From NCBI GenBank assembly GCA_017433295.1, contig JAFRHL010000052.1, positions 1-38,302 of the forward strand: a stretch of DNA of 38,302 bases. Reading direction: 5' to 3'. Both the position numbers and the translations under genes were made by a program. The DNA is from Eubacterium sp. GTDB lineage: Bacteria; Bacillota; Clostridia; Lachnospirales; Lachnospiraceae. Of this stretch, positions 15,027 through 27,500 are shown piece by piece; the first letter of the stretch is position 1; every line of letters starts with the position of its first letter. The notes beneath the pieces were generated by a model. That model had not been told where the DNA came from. It searched no databases and was given only the letters and a program-made list of their open reading frames with translations.

Positions 15027-17273
15027 ATGAAAAATAAGATACTTATCAATAAGAAAAAAGCCATATTCACGATTATCCAGACCGGCGTTCTGATGCTGGT
15101 TTTAACTGCCGTCCTGACCACTTTGTCCTTCCGGAAGAGCCAGACGGACACTTATGTGCATACGGGTCTTTTAAAAACCGTCAGTTCCGTAAGAAAACTG
15201 AATTATGCACTAAGCTTTGGAAAACCCCTGGAAAAGTACTATGGTCTGGAACAGCTTCTTGCCGAGGTGGACTCATTCTCCGAGGATATCCTGGCGGTGG
15301 AGGTCATTGACCAGAAGGGAAATACCATTGAAACGGTCGGTAAAATGGATGAAAGCGTCAGGCAGAGTGCTGCCCTTGAGGAATACACCATCAAAAGAGA
15401 CGGCATCTATGCTTTTACCGGTTTTGATGCCGGCATGATGATACTAAAACTTGACATTTCCAGAATAGACAAGGCGACCAGGGAATATATAGGCTATATC
15501 TCCCGTCTGGGGGCTTTTGTTTTCTGCTTAGTGCTTTTGGCATCGATCCTTGTGCTGATGCCCGGAGCCGAGACCGGTGTAAGTGTCAATCGCCTGAGGG
15601 CAGGGGGAATCATCATTCTCATTTTAGCCCAGTCTGTATTGGGATTTCAGTGGCTGTATCATGTTGACAAAGCCTATAAGAAATCCGTGGACAGTATCGC
15701 GAAGACGGCTGCCAGGATGGTTGAATACGATCTGAATGAAGTGATCGATAAAGGGATCTATTTCCATGAGCTTAAGGGGATCGACAGTTACCTGAATAAC
15801 CTGACGGACGATATTCCGGAGATTTCCCGCCTGTCTATTGATGAAGAAACATCATCTGACAGCGAAATGATAAGCAGCTATTCCATTATCATTTCAACAG
15901 ATTCCGGTAAGGAGATGACCCTGTCCTGTAAATATGACAGGGATCAGGTCAGGGCAAGAGAACAGAAATTGAATAATATTTTTGATATACTGATCCTTAT
16001 TCTGATCACAGTGTTTATCAGTATAGAAGCTGTGAATTTCCAGACCAGGCACGAGGAAATGAAGGGGGAAATAAAAGAAGGGGACCTGTATCTCCCGGGC
16101 TTTCGGATGTTTGTTTTTGTGGAGGGTATCGCATTTACCCTTGATGTGGGCTTTTTCTCGGTATTATGCGCGAAGATGTTTGAAGCCATGAAACTTCCCC
16201 CATCCCTGTCTTTCTTAAGCGGTATGCCCAACACCCTGTATTCTGTCGCGGTACTGACCGGTCTGTTCGGGGCAGGCTCCCTCATCAGCAGGTTCGGCAT
16301 GAAACGTGTGATGACCGGGGGGATCATCATGGGGATCCTCGGTTATATTTTGTGTGCCCTTTCCCCAAACCTGATCTTTCTTATGGGTGCCCGTTTTGTA
16401 TATGGTTTCTGCGATGGTATTATCATCAACTCCATCAGGCTGTATGCTTCTTCACAGACGGATCCGGAAAAGCACACAAGGATTCTGGTGGAATATATGG
16501 CAGCAATCAATCTGGGAGTCAGCTGCGGCGTGGTCATCGGTGGTCTTGTGGCGGATGTGACTTCCTATACCCTGGTATTTCTTACAGGAGCAGGCCTGGG
16601 CATTCTCTGTCTTTTCCTTGTGTATTTTGCCGGCTTCCCCCGGCAGCCCCAGAAGGAAAAGAAGATGTCTTTTATTTCCGCGGTAAAGGAACTCAGGCGC
16701 AAAGAGGTGCTGATTTTTATGGTCATGGCGGTTCTGCCGGTGTATATCGCAACCCTTTTTGTGGGTTATACCTTCCCCTTATTTGGAAGTGAAGCCGGTT
16801 TCTCAAACTCCATGGTATCAGGCTGCCTGATGCTCAATTACATTATTATTGCCTATCTGACAGATCCCATATCAGCCTGGGTCATAAAGCGGATAAAACC
16901 GGAAAATGCAATGGTCATCTATATGCTTTTACAGAGCATCAGCATAGGGATCTTTGTTCTGACATCCAGGGTATGGGCAGCCATACTGGCCCTGGTTCTT
17001 ACCAGCCTCTGGGACTGCTTCGGGATGGTAGTCATGGATTCAGGCCTTGACTATGTTGAGGGTACCAGCAGGGAAAAATGTACCATGCTGCAGATGGTAT
17101 TCGGTAAGATCGGCCTGGCCATAGGCCCTGTGGCCATAACAGCCAGACTTTCAGCGGGTGCTGCCGGCGCAACGGGAGTGATCGTGGCCATTCTTCTCGT
17201 GGGACTGGTCTTTTATGGTGGTTTTATATTTTACGGAAAGCGTTTCAAGCCGGGACGGGAGGGAAGCGTATGA
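15027..17273 (+). CDS. MFS transporter fused to extracellular sensor modules
   Basis: 748-aa membrane protein. Two sensor-like units come first: a membrane segment (about 12-34), an extracytoplasmic region (35-158), a membrane pair (about 159-178 and 190-210), a second extracytoplasmic region (211-308) and another membrane segment (about 310-332). From about residue 355 a major facilitator permease of 11-12 helices follows, with the loop GAGSLISRFGMKRVMTGG between helices 2 and 3. The extracytoplasmic parts resemble Cache-like sensor domains of the kind also seen in the phosphatase at 28841. Substrate and direction are unknown; lying upstream of an NRPS, it could export the peptide or sense it. 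The ribosome binding site (AAGGA) is far from the ATG, so translation may be modest. It follows hisIE by 20 nt and overlaps the next gene by 4 nt. Confidence 0.75.
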   Translation: MKNKILINKKKAIFTIIQTGVLMLVLTAVLTTLSFRKSQTDTYVHTGLLKTVSSVRKLNYALSFGKPLEKYYGLEQLLAEVDSFSEDILAVEVIDQKGNTIETVGKMDESVRQSAALEEYTIKRDGIYAFTGFDAGMMILKLDISRIDKATREYIGYISRLGAFVFCLVLLASILVLMPGAETGVSVNRLRAGGIIILILAQSVLGFQWLYHVDKAYKKSVDSIAKTAARMVEYDLNEVIDKGIYFHELKGIDSYLNNLTDDIPEISRLSIDEETSSDSEMISSYSIIISTDSGKEMTLSCKYDRDQVRAREQKLNNIFDILILILITVFISIEAVNFQTRHEEMKGEIKEGDLYLPGFRMFVFVEGIAFTLDVGFFSVLCAKMFEAMKLPPSLSFLSGMPNTLYSVAVLTGLFGAGSLISRFGMKRVMTGGIIMGILGYILCALSPNLIFLMGARFVYGFCDGIIINSIRLYASSQTDPEKHTRILVEYMAAINLGVSCGVVIGGLVADVTSYTLVFLTGAGLGILCLFLVYFAGFPRQPQKEKKMSFISAVKELRRKEVLIFMVMAVLPVYIATLFVGYTFPLFGSEAGFSNSMVSGCLMLNYIIIAYLTDPISAWVIKRIKPENAMVIYMLLQSISIGIFVLTSRVWAAILALVLTSLWDCFGMVVMDSGLDYVEGTSREKCTMLQMVFGKIGLAIGPVAITARLSAGAAGATGVIVAILLVGLVFYGGFIFYGKRFKPGREGSV

Positions 17274-18436
17274 TCAGAAAAAAAACCTTGAGCAAAGCAT
17301 TATGCTGTCTATTGCTTTCCCTGTCCGTTTTTTGCGGTTTTTCTTTGGAGGGAAGGGCCGAAAGCGCTCCCAAAAAAGAAGAGGATGTCATTTATTTCGG
17401 CTATGCCCAGGTGAAGGATTATGGTTCCTTTGCCCAGGTCCTTCTGGATATCGCCAGGAACCTGGTGGAGGAGGGAAGTATTCAGGAAAGCTTTCTGGCA
17501 AAATATGAGAATGCAGATTTCGAGGCGGATCTCAAGGATGGAGATACCAGAAAGCTGTGGAATGATATCTGTGACGCAAATGTGGAAGGGGCAAGATACC
17601 GCTTCAGGCGGGAAGCCTTTTTTGACATGAATGAGATGGAGGAGGCAGATTATCCGGAAATGGCAAACAGGGATGACGTGGATATCACCTTTGCCATGGG
17701 TACGGCGCCGGGTGTTTATCTGGCGGAAAATGAAAAGAAAAACAGGTTTATGTGCATCTATGCTGCTGATCCCGTGGCTTCGGGCATTGTAGATCCCCAT
17801 AACAGGAATGATCATGCATTTGCCACATTGGATCTTACCTCCTATGGCAGGCAGCTGGATGTGGGATACCGTTTCCTGCATTTTAAAAAACTGGGTGTAG
17901 TTTATGAGGATTCGGAAGATGCCTATGCCTATTCGGCCATTTCCTTTGTGGAGGAAAAGTCCCGGGAGCATGGCTTTGAAGTGGTTTACGAGCATGTGAA
18001 GGAACCGGTTTCGGATGACGATTATGAAAGATATTACAAAGAGCTGAAAGAAGCCTACCGCAAACTTGCGGATGCCGGAATCGACTGCCTTTACGTTACG
18101 ATATGTTCCATCGATTATGATAGCAGAATGCAGGAGCTTTTAGATGACTGCATTATACCCGCCGGCATAAAGACCCTTGCACAGGATGATTTCGCGCCCC
18201 TGGCAGGCGGCGCCCTTTTCGGCGTCACCTTAAGTGACGCAGGGGAGACGGCAGACCATGTCGTAAGGCAGATAAAAAATTTTGCGGAAGAAGGTACTCC
18301 TTTCCGGGAACTGGACATGGTATGCGAGGCAACTCCCAAAATAGGAATCAATGTCACCACTGCCGACCGGATCGGCTTTGCCCTTTCCTTTGAAGACCTT
18401 CAGATGGTGGATAAAGTGTTCAGGAGCGGGAAATAA
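17270..18436 (+). CDS. Substrate-binding-protein-like secreted protein
   Basis: 388 aa with a Sec signal peptide (about residues 1-30: basic start, hydrophobic core LSKALCCLLLSLSVFCGFSL, likely cleavage after GRA). The mature part looks like a two-lobed type-1 periplasmic-binding fold of the ABC substrate-binding family PF04392: DVDITFAMGTAPGVYLAENE, ADPVASGIVDP, FKKLGVVYEDSEDAYAYS, GIDCLYVTICSID and PAGIKTLAQDDFAPLAGGAL. There is no lipobox Cys directly after the signal and no ABC permease or ATPase nearby, so it probably works with the sensor-MFS protein that overlaps it (ATGA) or acts as a receptor. The ligand is unknown. GGGAGGG precedes the ATG. Confidence 0.7.
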   Translation: MIRKKTLSKALCCLLLSLSVFCGFSLEGRAESAPKKEEDVIYFGYAQVKDYGSFAQVLLDIARNLVEEGSIQESFLAKYENADFEADLKDGDTRKLWNDICDANVEGARYRFRREAFFDMNEMEEADYPEMANRDDVDITFAMGTAPGVYLAENEKKNRFMCIYAADPVASGIVDPHNRNDHAFATLDLTSYGRQLDVGYRFLHFKKLGVVYEDSEDAYAYSAISFVEEKSREHGFEVVYEHVKEPVSDDDYERYYKELKEAYRKLADAGIDCLYVTICSIDYDSRMQELLDDCIIPAGIKTLAQDDFAPLAGGALFGVTLSDAGETADHVVRQIKNFAEEGTPFRELDMVCEATPKIGINVTTADRIGFALSFEDLQMVDKVFRSGK

Positions 18437-18443
18437 ATGATCC

Positions 18444-18481
18444 GGCTGTCCTTTTTTGTTGATGACAGGACAGCCCTTTTT
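18444..18481 (+). terminator. Hairpin and T-run between the binding-protein gene and the NRPS gene
   Basis: GGCTGTCC (18444-18451) pairs with GGACAGCC (18468-18475), followed by CTTTTT. The NRPS ribosome binding site starts 10 nt later, leaving no room for a promoter. It is either a partial terminator or an attenuator that sets NRPS expression. Confidence 0.75.
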
Positions 18482-18503
18482 AGCATGTCAGGAGATTTTA
18501 AAT

Positions 18504-21500
18504 ATGTCAGAAAAACCTGAAGCCTTAAGAGAAAAGACAGATGCCCCGTCTCTGCTCGACCAGATAAGGGTCAGCATGGAGGATTTTGCTTCTCGCAGGG
18601 CTCTTGTTTATAAAGAAAAACAATACACATATAAAGAACTGGAGCAGATAACGGGCAGGCTGGCGTCCCGGTTAAAGGCAGCAGGGGCAGGACGGGGAAA
18701 AACCGTCTCGATCCTGGTTCCCAGATGCGAATATATCACCATAGCTCCCCTGGGCGTGCTGAGGACCGGCGCGGCCTATCAGCCCCTTGACAGTTCCCAT
18801 CCGGCAGAGCGGATCAATCTGATGATAGAGGATGCTCATACCTCCCACGTGATCGTTTCAAAAGAGCTTGAACATCTTTTAAATCCGGATATTTTTTCAG
18901 ACGGCAGAAAAAAACTCTATATAGAAGACATAGAAGACATCGCCGCTCCGGCTGTGGACGCCGTCCCGGTCTGGGAGGAGGAAAAAGGAGAGGATACCTT
19001 TGTCGTCCTCTATACCTCCGGCTCAACGGGCAGGCCGAAGGGTACAGAGCTTTTGCGAAAAAATGTAAACTCCCTTCTGGAATGGTACAAGAGTTATTAT
19101 GAGGTGGACCGGAACTGCCGTATGGCCCAGCATGCCAGCTTTGTTTTTGACCTGGCCATCGTGGAAAGTCTGCTGCCCCTGGCCTCGGGAGCCGCTGTCT
19201 ATATTATTCCGGAGGAGATCCGCAGGGATATCCTTCTTTTGAACCGGTTTTTTGAGGAAAACAGGATCACCCATACCTCCATGACAACCCAGCTTGGCAG
19301 GCAGTTTGCCAGGAATATCCGTAACACTTCTTTAAGGCATCTGACGGTGGGAGGAGAGGCCCTGATGTCTGTTGACCCGCCGGAGGGCTACATGCTGCAT
19401 AACGGATACGGTCCGACAGAATGCACGGTATTTGTGACCATGTTCCCGGTTTTGAAGCATTATCAGGGAGTCGTTCCCCTGGGCAGGCCCCTGCCGGAGG
19501 TCGCCATTTATATTCTGAATGATAAGGGAGAACAGGTAGGACAGGGCCGGACAGGGGAACTATGTATCGCAGGACCCCATGTAGGCAGGGGCTACCTTAA
19601 TAACCGGGAGCTCACTGACAAGGTTTATACTGTAAATCCCTTTTCCAAAGATCCGGATTATGACAGGCTCTACCATACCGGCGATCTGGCCAGGAAAGGT
19701 GAGGATGGGAATATCGAATATATGGGCAGGGCGGACAGGCAGGTCAAAATACGGGGCTTCCGGGTGGAACCCGCAGAGATAGAGGCCCTGCTTAAGGAGT
19801 TTAAAGATATCAAGGACGCTGCGGTCTCAGCCCCCCTCCTTTCCGGAGGGCGTATCCTGGCCGCCTATTATCTGTCGGAGGAGCCCCTGGATGAAGGGCT
19901 GCTTAAAGAATATATTCTGAAGGAAAAACCCTCCTATATGCTCCCGTCTTTTTTCATTCACCTTGATCGCTTCCCCTTAAATACCAACGGTAAGGTGGAT
20001 TATGACAAATTACCCCTTCCTGTCCCCAAAGAGGAAGGAATTTATGAAGCCCCTGCCGACTCTGTGGAGAAAGGGCTGGCCGCTCTTTATGAGGAGATTC
20101 TGGGAATTCCGCAAGCGGGACGAGGCACGGATTTTCTCCGGCTGGGAGGTAATTCGCTTCTGGCAGCGATCCTATTGTACAGAATCTATCAGACATTTTC
20201 CTGCCATATCAGTATCAGGGATATTATGGAATATCCGACCATTGCCGGGCTGGCCTCCCGTATTAAGAGCCTGACTGATGGAAGAGAGGAAACAGGCAGC
20301 CGGGAATTGTTAATTCCGGAAAAGCTGCCCATCCGGGATGAATACCAGGTAAGCGCTGCCCAGGAGAGGGTCTATACCGCCCAGGCGATGCTTCCCCCGG
20401 ATGATGATACCTACCTTTTACAGCTTAAAGTACGTACAAAAGGAGAGTTTTCCAGAGAAAAAACCAGGGAAGTGCTTATGGCATTATTTGAGCGCCATGA
20501 AAGTCTGCGGACAGGCTTTTATATGACTGACGGGGGGTTGGTGCAGAAGATTTCCGGTCCCGGGGAAAGTTTGCGGATGGTGGAAAAGTCGGAAAGAAAG
20601 ACTTTGTCAGACAAGTCGCCGGTGACCTTCCTGTTAAATGAACCACCTTTGTTTGCCTGGCATTTTGAAAAGAAGGAACTGACATTTTTCTGGCATCATA
20701 TCATCAGTGACGGGAAGAGCAATCTCTTATTTGCCAGGGAGTTTGCTGCCCTCTATACAGGCCAGTGTGTCCCGTCTGCTGCATTTCACCAGAAAGAATT
20801 TGCAGCCCTGGAGAAGACGGAGCTGTACGGGATCCGAAGGGCAGAAAAACGTAAGAAATGGAAGGACCTGTCTAATGAATTCCGTGATACCGGGGAGACA
20901 GAGCTTCCCTCCGACGGGGTATGGGAGCCTTCCTTCCCGAGGGAAGCCGGACACGTGGTCAGGGTCCTTTCCGGGGATCTGTCGGAGAAAATCATGGCTT
21001 TTTGCAGAAAAGAGGGCTGTACGCCCTACATGCTTCTGCTGGCAGTCTTTTCTCTCGTGATCAGCCGCTATTCCAGGCAGGATGAAATCATTCTGGGCAC
21101 AGTGATGGACGGTCGAACCATCCCCGGAAGCGAGGACCTGCAGGGAATGTTTGTAAATACAGTTCCTCTTTTCCTTAAGGTCAGTGAGAAGGAGACTTGG
21201 GATACATTTTTGAAGAAAATAAAGGACAGGGTCCTCTTTGCCCTGGAGAACCAGGATGTCCCCCTGGAGGACATAGCCGGTGATTTCTCTGAAATGGGAG
21301 CTTTTGCACGCACAAAGCACGGGCATCTCCTTTTTAATGTCCTTTTTGTCATGCAGAGCCTTGACAGAAAACTGCCGGACATGACCGGGGAAGAAACGCA
21401 TCTTGTGTTTGAGCCGGCAAAGAAGGCCATGTATGACCTGACCCTGGAGACGGAAATAAGGGACGGCTGTTTCTGTTTCGACTTTGAGTATGACGGGAAG

Positions 21501-24500
21501 CTGTTTTTACGGTCATCCATGGAGACCATGGCGGACCATCTGCTGACCCTTCTGGAGAACTGCCTGCAGGCAGGAGAGGAGGAGCTGTCGGCCCTTTCCA
21601 TGATCAATTCGGAGGAAAACAGGAAGCTTCTTCATGCTTTTGCGGGAAAGGACCTGCCTGATACAGGGAATACCGTGATCAGTCTTCTTGCAAAAAACGT
21701 GGAAACCCAGCCTGATAAAACGGCGGTGGTGATCGGAGAGCAGGAGCTGACCTACAGGGAGCTCTGGGAGAGATCCGGGTCACTGGCCGGAAAACTTGGC
21801 CGGCTCATAAAGGCAGACAGGGGATCCCGGGAGGAAGAAAGACGGGTGGCCGTCATTGCCAAACGGTCTTTGTCCATGGTGGTTTCTCTCTGGGCTGTTT
21901 TAAAGAGCGGATGTGCTTATGTTCCCATACTGCCGTCCTATCCCGGAGACCGTATCAGTTACCTGCTGTCTGACAGCAGACCTTCTGCCGTGATCCTGGC
22001 GGAGACGGACATACCGGACGAAGTCATGGAGAAGATCCATGAGACCGGATTACCGGTGATCACAGTAAAGGATTCCCGGCAGGCCATCCCGGAAAAGACC
22101 GGAGGAGAATGCCGTAAGTTCAGTCCCGACCGGCCCGCATATCTTATCTATACATCGGGAACCACAGGCCGGCCCAAAGGAGTCGTGGTGGAGCACAGGC
22201 AGCTTGCCAATATGCTTGATGGCTATAACGATATTTACCGTCTGGGAAAAGAAGATACAGTCCTTGCCTTTGCGGAATTTGTCTTTGACCAGTCCGTATG
22301 GGACATGTTCCATATACTTACCGTGGGGGGGACCCTCTGTCTGATTCCTGAAGAAATCGTCAGGGATCCGGAGGCATTGACGGATTATTGTGAAGAGAAA
22401 AAGGTTACCGCAGCCTCCCTTACACCGGCCTATTTAAGGCTTCTTGATCCGGAAAGGTTTCATAGTCTTAAGCTTTTGGATGTGGGTGGAGAGGCTCCGG
22501 ACCGGTCCCTGCTCTTAAAATGGTGCGGGGCCAGGAGAGTATTCAACACCTACGGACCAACGGAAACCACGGTAAACGCCACCAGCTATCTTTTTTCCGG
22601 AGACAAGGGCCTTAAGGAAAACGTTCCCATCGGGCGCCCTGTGCCCGGTACCCGCATTTATATCATGAACGGGGACAGATTAAGCGGCCTGGGGGTTCCG
22701 GGAGAGCTCTGCATTGCCGGCAGGCAGGTGACCAGGGGCTACTTTAACAGACCCGGGCTGACTGCCGAAAAGTATGTAAGAGATCCATTTTCAGAGGGCA
22801 GGATGTACAGGAGCGGAGACCTGGCAAGACTGATGGCGGATGGAAATGTGGAATTTATGGGACGTCTTGATGATCAGGTCAAGTTTTTGGGCTACCGGAT
22901 AGAAACCGGAGAAATTGAAGCGGCCATCCGGTCTTTGGAAGGGATCGCCGATGCCGCTGTTGTAATAAAGAAGGATGCAGGCGGGGAAAAACGGCTGTGC
23001 GCATATTATGTGTCCAAGGAGCATACAGGGTCAACCAGTGAAAAGTATATCAGACAGTCCCTGAAGGATATTCTGCCGGCCTACATGGTGCCGGGCTTTT
23101 TCGTAAGGCTTGATAAGCTGCCGCTGACAGTGAACGGGAAGCTTGATAAGCGGGCTCTGCCTGACCCGGTCATCCGGGAGGAAAGTGGTTATCTGGCTCC
23201 CCGCACGGTGCTGGAAAAGGAAATGGAACAGGTCTTTTGCACGATCCTGGGGACTGACAGGTGCAGTATAGATGCAGACTTTCTGGAGATGGGTGGAGAT
23301 TCCATAAAGGCCATCGCCGTGGTATCCGCCCTCAGGAAAAGAGGATACCGGCTGGAGGCAGCCACTGTCTTAAAGGAAGGAAGCATAGAGCGGCTTTCCC
23401 GTAAGATGGGTCAGGGCAGAGAAGAGTCCTTTCAGGAATACAGCCGGGTAAAACCCGTTCCCGTCATGAGACAGTATTACCGGTCAGACTTTTATAACCC
23501 CTCCTGGTACAATCAGTCAGCTGTATTACGTCTGCCTGATGGACAGGTAAATCAACGGGCGTTGGAGAATGCCTTATACGGTCTGATTCTCTGTCATGGT
23601 ATGCTCCGGCTGATACAGACAAAGTCCTATGACGAGATGGCAGGAAAAGCAGAAGAAGGAGGTCTCTGTATCCGGAAACCGGAGGAAATGAATCCGGTGG
23701 ACCTGCCTGTCTGTCGTGATCTGCCGGAAAATGAGAGGAGATCTCTTTTCGGATCCCTGCAGGCCCGGATGGATCCCATGAAGGGAGAGGTCATGAAGGC
23801 TGCCCTCTTTATAAACGGGCAGACAGCCAGACTCTATCTGGCCTTTCATCATCTGGTGATCGACCAGGTGTCCTGGGGGATCCTCTGTGATGACCTGAAT
23901 ACCCTGTATCATGCTGCTGTGACCTGTCCGGAAGAGGACGGGATCCATGCTGCCCGGCAGGCCCTGATCACAAACAGAACGGTATCCTTTGGAGAATGGT
24001 CAGAAAAGCTGTGGCTTTATGCTTCTTCAGATGCTTTCCGCAGGGAAAGAGAATGGTGGCAGGACCAGCACCTCATCTATGACAAAGAAAAGAAAGGCAT
24101 GGAGGCTTTCCTTAAAGGTTACAGGACAAAAGAAGATGCGGGGCCGGGCTATGGACACATAAGGCGGACCCTTTCTTCCGGGATTTCCGGGAGGCTTTTG
24201 TCCATCTCCAAAAAACGTTATCATACAGGTCTCCATGTGATCCTGCTGGCTGCCTTTTGCAGGGCTGTCAGGGAAGAAAAAAAGAACAGGGATCCTTTCC
24301 CCGTGACCCTTTTCCTTGAAAGCCACGGCAGGGGAAATCTGATGGTAGCCTGTGACAACAGCCGGACCGTGGGCTGGTTTACATCGGTATTTCCGGTGCT
24401 GATCCGGGAAGCGTCAGGGCAGGAAGAACAGATCGTTTTCGTCAAGGAAACTCTGGCGGGAATTCCCAATTTCGGAATCGGCTACGGACTCCTCTATGAA

Positions 24501-27500
24501 GCACCCGTGGGAAGGGGGGCTGTGCTATTTAACTATCTGGGAGAAGAGCAGCCGGTCCGGACAGACCAGATCAGTCTGACGGCAGAAGAAGCCGGACCGG
24601 AGGCAGACCCCCTTAACGGAGAAAAGGGGACGGTGTCCCTTGACATGAGGATGACCCCGTCAGGCCTTATGATCCACTGCCTCTATGACAAGATTTATGA
24701 CAGAGAAAAGCTTGACAGGCTGCTGGATGTTTTCTGCGGTCAACTTGAAGAATTTGCCGCAACAGACAGGGAGGATAAGAGGATCTACACGCCGTCGGAT
24801 TTTTGCCATGGAAAGCTTATGGATCTTCACGACTGGGCGGTGGCAAAAAGGATGATCCAACCGGAAAGGATCCAAAGCTGTCTGGGACTGACGCCCATGC
24901 AGCAGGGAATGCTTTACCATTATTTTATGGAGCCTGAAAGCAGGGCCTACTATTATCAGGACCGGCTTATCCTTTACGGACCATGGAAGCCTGCCTGCTT
25001 TGCAGCGGCACTGGGATTGCTGTCCATGCGCTATGACGCGCTGAGACTCCGCTTCATCAGTGCCGGCTTAAAGGAACCCTGGCAGGTGGTCCTTAAGGAT
25101 GATACTGACTTATTTAAGGAAACCGGTGAGGGACTTCTTAAAGCAGCTCGTATAAACAGCGGGCCCGGGAAGGCAAGATGTTCAAACAATGAGTCCGGGG
25201 ATACGGATGTCTGTTTCAGCCTCTCCCGTGAGACACCCTTCCATGTCATGGTGGGTGCCCGGGATAAAAACAGGACCGAGCTTTTGATCTCTTCCCACCA
25301 TATTATTATCGACGGGTGGAGTTTTCCGATCCTCATAGAAAAACTTATGGACTATTACAGGAGACTGTCAGAAGGAGAAGAGGAAAAGACCCTGCGGAAG
25401 GATGTAAAAAGAGAAGCGAAAGAATCCTGTTCCTTTGCTGACTACCTGAGGACCTATGAAGATTATGATAAAAGGAGGGGGCTTAGTTACTGGAAGAGCT
25501 ATCTTGAAGGAATTGAAGAAGGCTGCGGATTGTCGGCCCTTTATGGAGAACAGGATAAGCCTGCGAAAATGACTTCCCTTTCTTTTCAATTCGAGAAAAA
25601 TACGGAGGAGCGGATAAAGGAATTTACGGTCAGACACCATCTTACGGAAAGCTGCTTTTTCGCTGCCCTGTGGGGAATCCTTCTGGGATTTGAAAATGGG
25701 GGCAGGGATGTGGTTTTCGGGGAAACTGTGTCCGGACGGAATGTGGACCTGACCGGGATTGATGAAGCGGTGGGAATGTTCGTTAATACTCTTCCGGTGC
25801 GGATACGCTGGGATGAGGACACAGACCTTGCGGCTCTCTTTGAAAAGAAACAGGAGGAAAATCTGGGGAGAATACCCTTTGAAAGGAGCGCCTTAAGTGA
25901 AATCGGAGCTGCGGCCGGATTTTCGGCAGGAAATCTGGTCCGGACAATTTTCGCCTTTGAAAATTATCCGAAAAAGCAGAGGATCAATGATTACAGCTTC
26001 CTCCCCGGCAGGGAGGAAATTGATCAGGAAGCTGCTTTTATTGTAGACAAGGGCGACGGTTTTTCCTTTACCCTTCTCTATAATAGTGCCCTGTATCCGG
26101 ATGATTACATGGAACTGGTCGCAAAACGTCTTGAAAACCTCGCGCTGCAGATCACCGCAGGACAGGCTGGAAAAGTCTGTGATCTTGAGAGGATCACAGA
26201 GGAGGAAAAAGCCCTGATGGTGGGGGAGATCTGTGGGACCGGGAAGGATTTTCCCGCAGAAAGCTTCCTGGATATGCTGAAAAAACAGGTCAGGACCGAT
26301 CCGGAGAAAACAGCCCTTTTCATGGAGGGAAGGACAGTAAGCTACGGCCAGCTCTGGCGTGCCTGCCTGAGACTGTCCGCCCGGATCCCGGGTCGTGGTG
26401 AGCGGTTCCTTGTCATAATGGCTGACAGGAGCATTGAGATGATCCTGGCCATGATCGCCGCCTTTATGGCGGGAGCTGCTTATGTCCCCCTGGATCCTGC
26501 TTATCCCAAAGAGAGGATCGCCTTTATCCTTCAGGACATCAGACCCTGCGGGGCATTTTATTTAAGACAGCAGACCCCGGCATCCTCCTCAAGTACAGAG
26601 GAAGAGATAAAAGGTCTGTTTGCAAAGGAAGGGATCCCACTGATCAGCCGGTCCCTGGATACTTTATTAAAGGAGAGCGGCGATGATGGACAGTTATGTT
26701 CCGACGGGAAAATGTCTTCTGACCCCAACCGTATCGCCTACATGATCTATACCTCCGGGACCACGGGCAGGCCCAAGGCTGTCATGATAGAACACCGGGC
26801 CCTCGCGGATATGATCCATGTCCACGAAGAATTTTTCGGAAGCCTCAAAGACGATGTGGTGATGCTCATGTCCAATATAGTTTTTGACGCCTCTGTTCAG
26901 CAGATATTTCCCGCCCTGGCCCAGGGAGGAAGGGTGGCTGTTATGCCCGCCCGGTTTATGGGCAGCCCAAAGGATATGGCAGCTTATTTCCGCCGGGCCG
27001 GCGCAACCTTTTTCGGAGCCACCAATGCCCTTTTAAAGAATCTTACGCCCTCGGATTTCGGATCCTTCCGGGTCATCAGTATCGGCGGAGATGCCGCAGA
27101 TCCGGCTTTATTTAAAGCATGGGCACCCCATACCGAACTGCTGGTAAATGATTATGGCCCGACGGAAGTTACTGTTCATGCAGCGGCGGAAAGGTTTATG
27201 GGAGAAGAAGAAAAAACTGTCCCCATAGGCAGGCCCTACCTGAATAAAAGGATTTATATTCTGCAGGACGGCAGGCTTTGCGGACCGGGACAAAAAGGAG
27301 AAATCTGTATCGGGGGAGAGGGCCTCGCCCGGGGCTATTATCACCGCAAGGAGCTTACGGAGAAGGCTTTTGTAAAAAATCCCTTTGACGGCGGCATCAT
27401 GTACAGGACCGGCGACCTGGGGATATTCAGGCCGGACGGGAAGCTTATCTATGAAGGTCGCCGGGATTCTCAGATAAAAATCCGGGGCTATCGTATAGAA

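Noticed and set aside
17309-17995. 228-codon minus-strand frame opposite the binding-protein gene
   Set aside because: It is antisense to a gene with signal peptide and good start site, and has no domain or ribosome binding site of its own.
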